Positions 22,069 through 33,426 of a stretch of 64,000 nucleotides of DNA are shown one piece after another. Source of the stretch: Xylaria sp. FL1777. Its lineage: Eukaryota > Ascomycota > Sordariomycetes > Xylariales > Xylariaceae. Both the position numbers and the translations under genes were made by a program. How positions within the stretch are numbered: position 1 is the stretch's first letter; the number at the start of each line of letters is the position of its first letter. The stretch covers positions 62,001-126,000 of the forward strand of contig MU400615.1 of the NCBI GenBank assembly GCA_022578965.1, read 5' to 3'. The notes under the pieces were generated by a model. It had not been told where the DNA came from. It did no database searches and worked only from the letters and a program-made list of their open reading frames with translations.

Positions 22069-25000
22069 ATGGTCCGCGGCTACAGCATAATATTGGGTGG
22101 CCGGTATGGAGCGCCGTCACAGCGCCAACAACAGCAACAACAATATTCTCTTCCCGTTGACGAAATAAATGCGCGACTACAAATATTGTGCTCGCCGGCT
22201 ACCGGGCTATACTCACAAGGTCGTACGATACCGGAGAAAAGTGTTCGGGAGATACAAGTCTGGCTTGGGTTGTTAGACGACCGGCGCAACCGATGCGATG
22301 AGGCTCAGTGGGCATGGCGGCCTCGACTGTACGCTATACTGCACAACATCCAAGCCATTGAATTTATGGATGATTTCATACGGGAGCATATCACTGATTT
22401 CAACCTCCCATTCACCGAGCAAACTCTTCCTCAATTCATCGGCGAGAAGGAGGGGATGAACCTTAGGCTTGCATTCTTCGCTATTCAATCTTACTACTTG
22501 ACGGATATCAAGAATATCGAGTCAGAAAAGTCACTTCACCTCACCTTACCCAACAGTGGCGACACATACTTCGTCTCACAGAGGCCGCTCGGTCAGGGCA
22601 GTTTTGGGTAAGTAAGTGCCCCCTTCATTCGCTTCTATTACTAAGTTTTGTAGAGGCGTAGATTTGGTCTTCAGCCGCCTCAGTACCGATAGTTTCGCGC
22701 GAAAACGGGTGCTGCGTTCACGGGGTTCTGAGCAATCCCAAGAATTTCTTATACAGGAGTTACGGGAGCTGAGACGACTGAGTCACCAACACCTGGTTCG
22801 GATAATTGGCAGCTACACTGACACGGAATACATCGCATACCTGATGAAGCCAGTTGCGCCATTGACGCTGGAGCAATTTTTGAACACTGCTCAACCTTTG
22901 AGGACCGATGAAAAGGACCTTTTACGGCCTTTTTATGGCTGCCTTACTGGAGCAATGAACTATCTCTATACACACCGGATACGGCATCGAGATTTGACGG
23001 CCCGCAATATTCTGATCGACTCTTCTTGGAAAGTCCACATTAGCGACTTCGGGTCATGTTACAACTGGGAGTTCAAACCATCAAGCAAGACTAAGCATCG
23101 AAATGTCCCCACTAGTCCAGATTATATGGCCCCAGAAGTTGCCAGAGAAGACGAACGCGGAACTAGGAGTGATATGTGGTCTCTTGGAATTGTGTTTCTA
23201 GAAATGACAACAAAGCTCCTCGGCCACCGTCTTGTCGTTCTGCGGAATAAGATTCGACACAATGCTGAGAAAGAGAAGGTTCAGCCTTATGCTTATGCCA
23301 ATATGACGGTTATAGTCAACTGGATGAAGACCTTGGGGACGACAAACACCGACTATGAACATGATAAAGAGCCACGTAAGTATTATAGGAGTTGTCCTCT
23401 TCTTATTCTGGCTATTTCAGAGAACACAGGAACTTTGAGAGCTAGTGTCGTGTCGTAACCACCTAAAAAAGAAATACTAACCCTGTGTATTTTAGTGGGC
23501 TGGGTTCGCGAGCTCCTGCATTTGGGACATGAGCATAGGCCTACGCCTCCTCAGCTAATGCGATATGTTCACGAATCTCCATCGTTTCATGCTTTCTGCT
23601 GTCTTGAATGCGTAGACGATTTCCAGAACGAGGCATTTACATATGGCCTGACAGGACCAAGGACAGATGCTAGAGAGGATTCACAACGAACCAGGCAAGA
23701 AGTTGAAGAGGTATTCTCTAGTAATGCGTTGGGAATGCAGACAGGGGCTATTTCTCACGAAGGAAATTCCTCCATTGAGAAATGGATTGAGAATACTTAT
23801 CAGCTGGGACCTCCGGCCGTAGAACTACCAACGGTGACCTATCCCGAAGCTTCGAGGGACTTTGATGACACTCAAGACTTTGATTCCATACGCGCCGATC
23901 AGTTTCTTTATAATATTTACGAGCACGAATTCTATAATCCAACCTATTCCATGAATTATCCTAATAACCAAATCCCAAATATTGGATTATTTCCCTCGAT
24001 TAATCCAACGGAGCCAGTTGAGCTTCCTGGAGACACAGTGTGGCCTAAAGACAATCAAGGTGGCTCAGAGGTGAACCCCGAGGCCGAGGCCGAAAAACGG
24101 GTGAATCACTTAGAGGACTCTGAGCTAGGATTCCTTGAATATGTAAGCAATTCAACAGGTGATGAGGAAAAGGCCGGACTACCGTTTGAAGAATATTCTG
24201 ACCATTCTTCGGTACAATCTGAGGAAGGGTTGCAAATCGAGATCTCAAACGACCCGCTAAAAGCCATGTTTCACGAGGATGAAGATACAAAAGAAACAGA
24301 AGAGGTATGTAAGGAGCTAGGCGAAGGCAGCGAAATACAATTCGATGAAGAGGTGGATGTATCAGACACTGAGAATCCATGGGACGAAGCTTCCGACCGA
24401 TCGGAATCAAGCCATGACTCTCAAGCTGATAGCCAGGAGAAGATGGACGTCAAGTATTCAAGCACTAACTCTATAGATAACATGGATGCTCAAGATGCCG
24501 AAACACTCGTGGAAGAACAGTCGCAACCAGCAACTCCAACTTATCCCTCTCCAAGTACGACAACAGTGACCTTGATCCCGAAAACAGAGACTAGAGAAGT
24601 AAAAATAGAGGACGTCTCTGCAACGATACCTAGAAATGACCAAGCCCCTCTAGCCACAATCGCGAAGCAAAAGGGGAAGGCGGAAGATGTGCAAGGAGTC
24701 CAGCTAATTAACACATCTTCTAATCTATCTCTCGATCAAACTGTCAGCATGCCTAGCAACGTGAATAAAGCAAACAGGGAACGGAAAGAGGGCGGGAAGA
24801 AAAAGTCAGCAGTAAACTCACATACCAATACTAAATCCAAGAAGAAGGCTAGAATTGTCGGAAAATCAATGCATATTGAGGAGAAACGGCCGAAAAAAGA
24901 CGACCACACCCCAGCCTTAGCCATCCCCAAGATCGTTATAGATGGCGTAAAGAGTGATGTCCAGCAGGAAGAGCCGCGGCTATCGAAAAACAATCTACGA

Positions 25001-26275
25001 TCTGTGGACAAGGATACACGAACACCTATAGTTCCCAGGAGGCGCGATGCATTGATGCCGATAGATGCTCGTAAGCTGATGGACAACACTTGGGAGATGG
25101 CATCCAGCGCTCCCACGTCAGTCATGTCTGAAGATACCAAGTCGAAGATCAGCAGTTTCTTCTTCATGATGCCCACCGATAAAGAAATTGACACTCTTCT
25201 GAGCTTTTACTGTCAGAAAGGATCGGCCAGCGCTGTCAAAACTATACTTCAAAAAGTTTCGCGCAAGACCAAGTCCCCGAAGACGTGGCGATACTTTTAC
25301 CCTCTCATCTACGCCGTCCGGGGCGCTAGCTCCCGCCATAACAAGTGTGTGCGAGAGCTCCTCGCCGCCGGCGTCGACCCGGACCAGCAAACCAGGAGGA
25401 CCGGCCAGACGCCGTTGCACATAGCGGTCCAGCACTCCAATTTCAAGGGCTATACGAATCTGATATGGCTTCTGCTTTCTAACAATGCCAACCCAAACAT
25501 CAGAGACAAGAGCGACGAGTATCCCCTCGCGAAGCTTTTCGTCGGCGCTGACACCGGCCCCCTGGAACCGCACAAGCGTGGTGCCCTAATAATGTTACTG
25601 AAGGAGGGTGCGTCACCCAATTTCACAATATCCGGAACCGGTAATACGCCGTTACATCTAGCCGTCCGCCGCCAGGACAAGATCGGTGTTGCGATGCTGC
25701 TGCATATGGGCGCGCGGGTAGACGCCAAGACCACAGGCGGTACCACGCCCCTCGTAATGACAGCAAACCAGTTCAGGAGCGAACTCAGTGCTGACCATGC
25801 CGAGGTCCTGGATCACCTGCTGCAGTATAAAGCAAACGTGGATGAGCGAGCCGGTGTGCAAGGCCGCACGGCACTGCACTGGGCGGCCAATGCGGGATGT
25901 GCACAGGCCGTGGCGAGGTTGCTTGAAGCCGGTGCAGATGCGCGCCTTCAAGACTGGGATGGCTATGACGCCATGCGGCTGGCGATGAAATCGGCCGGGA
26001 AGCTGACAGCAAGTAGCGAGGAGGGAAAACTTGCAGACCATGTAGAGATCATGCTAAGTCTAGAGAAGGCCGCTCGACACGGCTTGAAGCTAAAGGAAGG
26101 GAAATGTGCAATTGAGGCTGCTTGCAAAAGCGAGGATGGTGGGATGCTGAGACAGCTCTTGAAGATGGGACTCGATCCGAATTCGAAATTCCGTCGAGAA
26201 ACAATCTCAGACTTTGCGATGAAGCAAGGTAGCCCTGTGGCTCGACAAATCTTGCTTGAGCAGCGGGGATCTTAG
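22069..26275 (+). CDS. Protein kinase with C-terminal ankyrin repeats
   Basis: Exons 22069-22607, 22654-23375 and 23496-26275 (1346 aa); introns of 46 and 120 nt. An N-terminal helical region of a fungal kinase family (about 25-165, after a poly-Gln tract) precedes the kinase domain (about 168-435). Catalytic elements are intact: glycine loop GQGSFGG, Lys197, HRDLTARN (291-298), DFG (311-313), MAPE. A disordered, acidic then Lys-rich middle (about 470-950) leads to ankyrin repeats (about 1050-1270) with TPLHIAV, TPLHLAV and TALHWAA signatures. Role inferred: a signalling kinase with a protein-binding or sensing tail. It is divergent from the HeLo pseudokinase at 21491. A second acceptor in intron 2 could give a kinase-only form. 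Confidence 0.85.
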
Positions 26276-26998
26276 AGTCAACCTTCCTCAGTTTCAGTTA
26301 CAAACTTGAGTATTCAAATATAATGAACACCATAGTTACTACCTTGATAATAAAGAGAAGACATAATATAGTACACGTACCAGCCTCTCATTTCTATCTC
26401 AATCCCATAAGCCGTTGGCATTCTAAACGAGCAAGGGAGGCCAAATATCCTGCAAGACAACGCTGTGGAGAGAGTAGCTAGCAACTTAGACCTCGTGTAT
26501 TTGTGGCAAAGGTGCTCTGCCGAGCTGTTCACGAGTCGAGGCAGTCTAAAAGACTCTTTAATTGCATTATAACCATGCTGTTCAAGAGTATTCGTAAACG
26601 TGTAACATTTGCCTCAAGGTACAACAGACTAACAGAGTAAATAAAGGCTACTAGACACCGCGACCGGACGTTTATCTGTTATTTTTATATAAAATAAAAA
26701 CAGCTAAAGAGTTAAAGATGGTACTATAATCTAAGGAAAGACCTAATGATTCGATAGAGAATTAGTTTAGCGCAACGCATTTTTGTCAATTTGTCTTGCA
26801 AGAGCAACTATAATACCAGAATCCCCCCACCATATTTTCGTTGTAATTTACAAGGCTGCTGTGGCCATTGTCACAACCACTCAAGCCCTACTCGGAGGTT
26901 AAACAACTACCCTTTTTCAACATCACTATCAACTGTGTGGTCTCACAAATCGACTTCTGATCTGAGAAACTAGGCTCAGATATCCATACATCGATGCT
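26276..26998. other. Intergenic, between convergent genes
   Basis: Contains the 3' flanks of the kinase gene and of the BTB gene. AT-rich in places (26600-26780). No gene is supported. Confidence 0.5.
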
Positions 26999-28653
26999 TT
27001 AGGATTCAGCTTCCGAGTTATCCTGGGTACTGCCAGAGCTAGCATAGTCACATCCCTCCTGGACTTGTGTTTCTAGATGGAGTACGAGATCGGACTTGGG
27101 AAGACGCTCAATTGAAATATCATCAGACTTAAGCTGCCACTCTTCCAGCTCCTTCGTAGGCTCGATACCACATGTTTTGGCCTGGGCAGACATCCAACTC
27201 ACTGTACACGATTTAGCTTCTTATGTTGGGGTGGCTGATAGGAATGATATGATGCGCTTGATACTACTTACTAATACTGGAGCTTAGAGGTACCGTCATT
27301 CGCTTTAGGCACGTCATTATGGACTCGCTGAAGCCAAGGTTACAGCTTTCGTGAGACATATGTGGCATCCATTCCTTCCCAACATACGGAATTGTCTTAA
27401 TCTTTTCGAGTTTATTCTTCAGGTAGTCAATACTGCCTGTGAACTTCTCGGGCTCCGGAATAGGAAAAAGTCCTGCCTGCGTAAGTGCAGGGATTATCGA
27501 GCCCAGCATCATAACCTCACATGCGTGGCTATCTTTACCCACTTTGCAATATGTGCTGCCCTGACCTTGCTCTCCGTACGAAAGGTCATGGATGGGTTTT
27601 TTGACAGCGTCGAGTATATTTGCAATTGTAGAAGCGCGACTCTCAATGATGATCTCTATTTCTTCAAGTTAGTATCTTCCATAATTAATAGCAAGGAGAA
27701 ATAAGTATAGCTATTACCAAGGAGATCACGAGGCATCAGCATTTCCTCAAGAGGTTGTCCAGAGATGTTCGCAATCTTGCCGTTCACATCAATTCTTGTG
27801 CTCACGATAAGAGCGTCAATCATATCCCGATACAGTTTCAGCTCACCAAAAGTCCAAGCAACACTACGTAACCCCTAGAGTCAGTACATTGGATAGGCCG
27901 TGGAAATTGTAGACAAGATGTCAAGACTTCGTAGGAGGGGGGGACAGAAAAGTATGCGCACTAAAGAGCCTTATGGCATTCGGAATAGCAGTTGTCCTCG
28001 GCAACGAAGTTGGATAGGCGTGAGATCCACTGGGCAGCCCACTGTTCGATGGAGTTAGTAATTACTCTTTCAGATGAATTTTATACTGATTTCGGGAGTT
28101 TCACATGCTCCAGAGACATGGTCGTTGCCCTAACACGAAATTTTACCTCCACAAGTAGTGAAAGGGGAAGAAAATAATTCCAGGGGTAGCTCACAGGGTA
28201 TAAGATATGAGTACACCCATACTGGCAGGCGCTTTTGCTAAGTTCAAAAAGCTGGTCAAGCGTTGGCTCCTTAAATACATAGCTAAAGTCGTAGTGAATG
28301 ATACGAAAAAGTAGACCAATAGCTTCTGGGTCGCCGTCAAGCTTCATAGTCTGGACCTTATCCCGTCTCGTCTCATCTCTTGCGTCATGAGCGTATCTAG
28401 CATCTTGATATAGCATGAAACGCCAAACATGAGAGGCACAAGCAATAGCAGAACCGCAGACCATATAGATGGTGGGGTCGCCATGAGGTGTCTCGATGAT
28501 GACCCTTAGGTCAGCATCCCTGTGGAACTGTACGCCTGAATTCTCAGTTCCTACCTCCGTCTCGAGGATGGGTGTTAGGACACGAGGAGTCGTTTGGGTA
28601 GTGGTTATTTCTACTGTCTCAGCCTGGGGGACTGGATCCTCGGTAGACGCCAT
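26999..28653 (-). CDS. BTB/POZ-domain protein, five exons
   Basis: Exons in order on the minus strand: 28653-28195, 28041-27962, 27863-27718, 27661-27272, 27201-26999 (425 aa). Each junction keeps frame and rebuilds recognisable family blocks (LYP/WAAQWISRLSNF, ALY/VAWTFGEL, HESCNLGF). The BTB fold covers about residues 45-150: DADLRVIIETP, then the VCGSAIACASHVWRFML dimer helix, DPEAIGLLFRIIHYDF and an ACQYGCTHIL helix. The C-terminal part is conserved among fungal BTB proteins of unknown function. BTB domains dimerise or bind cullin-3; no DNA-binding or Kelch domain is present. Exon 3 uses the second AG after the branch site, because the first would create a stop. Confidence 0.8.
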
Positions 28654-30185
28654 GGGTCAAATGTACAGTCTCGATGGTTAGAGAAGGAAAACTATATGGC
28701 CGTCAGAAAAGCCCGGACAATAGCGCAACACAAAAGTGGTAGGTGATATGCGTTTAGTGCAAGGTTAAGAACTTGGGTCAGTTGGACATTTTGGATAGGG
28801 ATGAAACAGTGAATAGGAACTTCAGGATGATCAGGATGGTGTAAGTAGTATGTGAGTCTCAACAAGATAGGGGTAACTCGGTTGTGCCAGTCAGGTAGAT
28901 AGTGAAGGTAGGTTTGAAAGCTCGCCTGTGAGTTGATGATAGAACTCTGGAGTGATCGGCATGCCTCGTAATGGTGTCGTAGGTTGTAGATGCAACAAAC
29001 AGCACCTCGACCAAAACAACCAAAGGGATTACTATTCGGACACGAGGGGAGATGGTCCTGTACATACCTACTGAGAGGCTGAATGGGGTTGTTGCGGTAC
29101 AATCGAGATTGTTAGGACGGGGAGTGTTCTGTTAGGGACCTCAGCGCGAATGTCTGAGTGGATGTGTGAGGTAGGTAGAGAACACCGGCCCAGAGACTTT
29201 GGATTGCTGAGTAGACCGAAACCTGAAGATGTAGATGCTTGCCTGCCTTAAGTGAGGATCCAATACAGTAATGGAGGATGACGGCAAGAACGTTGGACAT
29301 ACATACCTAAGTACTTAGGTAGCCTGAATGCGCCTACCTTGGGCACGTTGGAACGTTTGAAGGCAGGTGCAACCTATACACTACAAGTACAACTACTCAG
29401 GTATTTACAGACAAGCATGGAATAGGTGATAATAACATCTGGAGGTAGCTGGCTATAAGGTAGGTAGGTACCTAGGTAGGCAGAAGTAGGCCATGTCCCT
29501 AGCCGGCAGGAGGAATGAGCACGTCCTTGTACATTAGGCAAATCCACTTGCCCCTATCAACATAGAGGGACTTAGGTAAGTGCCCTGGGGGAGCTGAACA
29601 TTTTTAAGAGACAATGACAAGACTAAGATTCCAAATGTCCAACGCAAGCTGGAGATAATGGAAATGTATGAGTAAGAAGATATATTCTTCAAAAACGCTT
29701 CAGCATGATTCCTGCTTGCGTGATACAGGGTGAAGAAAAGGGGGGGAAAGTCTTTTGCACACTTAGCTTACACTACAATGGCTAATTTGGCAGTATCTAG
29801 ACTGATATCTACATACTATGCGGATGAATGCCTAGATACGAAGCCTCCTTGATACGCTAGGAAACGTGGACCGAGTATGAAGAAGCCGAGTCTCTCGATA
29901 AATCAATGTGGAAAGATATCAATTCGCTTGTCTATAACGATAACCGTCCATTCGCTGAACATATCATACAGACAAAACACACCAGAGTACTTGGGCATGT
30001 TACCCTGTCTCCTACACCCGTGCCCTGGGGAAGTGAGGAGCAGACGATCTTTATAACTGCTTAGGAAATTAGTGTCTTCAACAAGAATCACCGTAGATGC
30101 AGAAGGGTCACGGCTTCTCGATTGCTGGTAGCCGAGAACCTTCCATCCATATGTCTCGTAGACACTGTACCGCTCTCGCCTCTTT
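28654..30185. other. Intergenic region with TAGGTA clusters
   Basis: Upstream region of the BTB gene. TAGGTAGGTACCTAGGTAGG-type sequence lies at about 29459-29480 and related words near 29300-29340. A minus-strand frame (29102-28692, 136 codons) matches no family. No gene is supported. Confidence 0.45.
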
Positions 30186-31098
30186 CTATGCATCTTCTGC
30201 CTCGCCTAGAAGCCGAGCAATTAGTACGTAGATAAATATCACCCCACCCGCGACTAGAAGTCGATTCCGACTTAGCCACCCGGTACCAGCGTCTCTCTGC
30301 TGGACCACCGTATCGACTACTGACTGCGTTTGCCCTCCCCTGCCTGCTGCTCCGAGGGCGGGCCCGCACGAAGTACGAATATGCTCCCCGGTTATTGTGT
30401 TGATATTCTTCTCCGTCATCCAGTTCCAGTTCTCCTTGTCTACCTCAGGCCATTCTGATCGGAACTTAGCACCCCCATCACCGGCCTTGACGTTGCCCTT
30501 TTGCGCTGGATTCTTGGCGTGTGAGCCGCCGCCGGTTGAGTTCCACCACCGTGACCGCTCGGCAAACATCTTACGCTCACGCGGTGTAGCCGACACCGAG
30601 CCCGTCGTCATCTCCTCTGACGTCATGAATGACAGCAGGCCGATCAAGATGGTCGATACTTCCCATGCTGGGTTGAAGGACTTAGGGTGGAAGTCGGAGA
30701 TTGAAAGGCAGAGTCTCGTAGAGGGCTGGAAGCGACCGGACGGCGTGTGCATGCGGATGGCTGGTGGCGCAAAGGGGTAGTTGGGCGGAAAAATCAAAGT
30801 CCCCCAGTACTGGCCGCCGTGGTAAGGAGTGTCTTCAGGTCCTGTGATTATGTAGTGCCATCTGGGATTTGTTAGGATTAGGCAAAACCTTGGGAAATTG
30901 CGTGGTCACATACTCGAGGATGTTAGACTCTGAGGGGTGTGCTGAGATATAAGGAGGTGGACTTTCGGAGATGGATTTGTATTCGCGCGCCAACTAGACA
31001 CGATGTTATCAGTAAACTGTCCCATACCTAGATACATGGTGAATGGCATGGAGTGTTTAACGGAGACATACACGCTTGCTCGCCTGCTTGCTAGCCAT
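30186..31098 (-). CDS. UBC6: Tail-anchored ubiquitin-conjugating enzyme E2 (UBC6/UBE2J type)
   Basis: Exons 31098-31072, 30993-30914 and 30861-30186 (260 aa). The first exon codes nine residues (MASKQASKR); GTATGT donors and frame continuity support it. The E2 core runs from LAREYKSISE through HYIITGPEDTPYHGGQYWG and FPPNYPFAPP, then TRLCLSISDFHP with the catalytic Cys, as in UBC6. The usual HPN triad is replaced by TPSGRF, a mark of this class. A disordered linker leads to one C-terminal membrane helix (LLVAGGVIFIYVLIARLL), a tail anchor for the ER. In yeast the enzyme acts in ER-associated degradation. It is divergent from SAM50 at 31690. Confidence 0.93.
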
Positions 31099-31689
31099 TG
31101 GGCAGACTTCACTTTGACAATGCTCGAAGCCAATGGTATGCGTTGCGACAGTAAGAAGTGATATCTGTCCCTTAGGAGGGAGAGTAGCGACCGTGCCTGG
31201 GTTTATGAGGGCGTAGGGACAGATATTGAATGATCGACGATGAGAGAAGCAATGGTTGCCGTGGTCGGAGATGACCTAACGTGTAGTAGGAGGAGGGAGT
31301 GTCCTTGAGTTGTACTGGTTTGGATGGTTTGAGTACCGGTAGTAGTAAGTTGGTGGCTGTTCCCTGTCATGAATCATGTCCTTGGTCTTGGGACCTGATT
31401 TGGATTTGGTATCGCCTAACTCCCTTGTCCCACTTTAATTTTAGCGTAGACAGGGCTGAAGCGTGGGGTATCTTACCTAAACCACCTAGATTGGATTAGT
31501 GCGCTCACCAGCCACATAGTGAGCCACAACACGTCATATCTAGCCACGAGGACCCCTAAGTGCTAGCTTAGGGCTAGTGATAAGTGAGCTCATTTGTCGA
31601 TCTATCTAGAGCTCCTCAGCTTCTACTTCAGCACCCCAAAACACAACCGTACATTCGTATCGGGACGAGCAGTCCCATAAGAGGCTGCT
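31099..31689. promoter_or_regulatory. Bidirectional upstream region of UBC6 and SAM50
   Basis: 591 bases between two divergent start codons. No separate gene is supported. Confidence 0.5.
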
Positions 31690-33426
31690 ATGGCTCAGGC
31701 TCCCTCTCCCGGAGGAGACGATGCAAGTTATGCTTATCCCTGAGCCTGTTGTAGACTCATTGCTAACTCAAGCACATCTAGGTCTTCGAGAGCTTGTTTA
31801 AGAAAGAGGCGGGTTCCGTCGAGCAGCGGGCGGCGGCGGAAAGGACACATCCTCACGAGAACGAATCCGAACAGCGGTTGGCTCAACTGGTTAGCATGTC
31901 TCGACAACTACTCCATCGACCTGCATTTACTGATCCTCTAAGCTCTCGCACAACCAAACTCTACCCGTCACTCTCTCCTCTATCCAAATCCACGGCGCCA
32001 AAAATACCCGGAAATCCTTCCTCAACCCTCTCTTCCGACCATTGGTGGAGGACAGCCGCAATGTCAATTACACCTTAAGCGATCTCTTGAATGAGGTTGG
32101 AGGCGCTATCTCAAAACTACAGAAATTTGGTATGACGATGATAACAGCTTTACTCGCCATGGCAAACATATACTGACTTCCATCTCTCAAGACATATTCC
32201 ATCCCGACATCGTCGTACACCTCTCTCAGCCCCCGCATCTCGATCCCTCTACCTCGCCGACTGACCTGGACGTCTCCCTTCGAGTGCGGGAGAAGTCTAG
32301 GTTTATGTTGAAGACAGGCACGGACTTGGGCAATACAGAAGGCTCTGCCTACGGTACAATGCTCGTGCGAAATCTCTTCGGCGGTGCTGAATTCTTGTCA
32401 GTGAATGCTTCCGCAGGCACGAGGACCCGGTCAGCATATAGCGCCGAATTCTCTACCCCAATAAATAGCGATCCCAACTTAAGGCTTAGCTTGGACGGAC
32501 TAGCCAGCAGTACTCACAAGCCTTGGGCAAGCCACGAGGAGCTCCTAAAGGGTGGTGGAATTAGGCTGAACTGGGCAAAGGAGAATGGTGATCGCTTCCA
32601 AGTGGGTTATTCCGGCACGTGGAGGCAGTTAACTGGTCTAGCCGCTACAGCGAGTCCTACCGTCCGTGGTGATGCCGGGGACTCGGTCAAGAGTGCTATA
32701 ACATACCTATTTCAACGAGAGCGAAGAGACAACCCAATGCTCCCCCAAAGCGGCTACATGATGAAAACCACCACTGAGCTTGCGGGATGGGGTTTGTTGG
32801 GAGGAGATGTAGGCTTTTCGAAGAGTGAAATGGAGATTGCGGGTGCTGTGCCCCTCTTCATACCAGGGTCCAAACGGCCCTCTGGTGTCTCGATTGGGTG
32901 TGGACTGCGAGCTGGGTTGCTTTACCCTCTACCCCTGTCTTTCGGCTTGGGTGGGGCATCTCCCAGCAGGCTCAACGACCGGTTCACCCTTGGCGGCCCC
33001 ACAGATGTCCGCGGCTTCTCTCTAGCGGGATTAGGTCCGAGAGATGGCACCGACGCGCTTGGTGGCGATGTATTTGCTGCCGGTAGTGTTAACATGCTCA
33101 TTCCGTTGCCCAGAGCCGGTCCTGATTCTCCCTTTCGAATTCAACTATTTGCTAACGGCGGTAGATCGGTAGCGATGAGAAGAAGGACGAAGAGCAAGAA
33201 CACAGTGTCCGGGCAGCGTATGACCGCCATTTCAGTCTTGAATGGAATGGTGTCCGCTACGAGAGAGGTGGGTAATGGCTTGCCCAGCATTGCTGCGGGC
33301 ATAGGCCTAGTTTACGCACATCCTGTCGCAAGATTCGAACTCAATTTCAGCTTGCCTCTTGTCACGCGTCAGGGCGAAGAGAGCAGGAAAGGATTACAAG
33401 TTGGTGTTGGCATCAACTTCTTATAA
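31690..33426 (+). CDS. SAM50: SAM50/TOB55 mitochondrial beta-barrel assembly protein
   Basis: Exons 31690-31722, 31782-31889, 31943-32129 and 32192-33426 (520 aa). Intron 1 is a GC-AG intron (donor GAT/GCAAGT): it joins MAQAPSPGGDD to VFESLFKKEA in frame, whereas the nearby GT donor shifts the frame. The N-terminus carries the POTRA-like segment (LPVTLSSIQIHGAKNTRKSF to SKLQKFDIF); the remainder is the 16-strand Omp85 barrel, with KTGTDLGNTEGSAYG, FTLGGPTDVRGF and GLGPRDG motifs and the C-terminal strand ending GVGINFL. It inserts beta-barrel proteins into the mitochondrial outer membrane and is expected to be essential. Confidence 0.93.

Noticed and set aside
24680..24760. Possible RHIM- or HET-s-like amyloid motif (VQGVQLINTSSN) in the kinase-ankyrin linker
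   Set aside because: It lacks the paired N-x-G repeats of fungal prion motifs and the full RHIM core; too weak to claim.
28692..29102. 136-codon minus-strand frame upstream of the BTB gene
   Set aside because: No family features; it lies in the promoter region of the BTB gene and is likely a chance frame.
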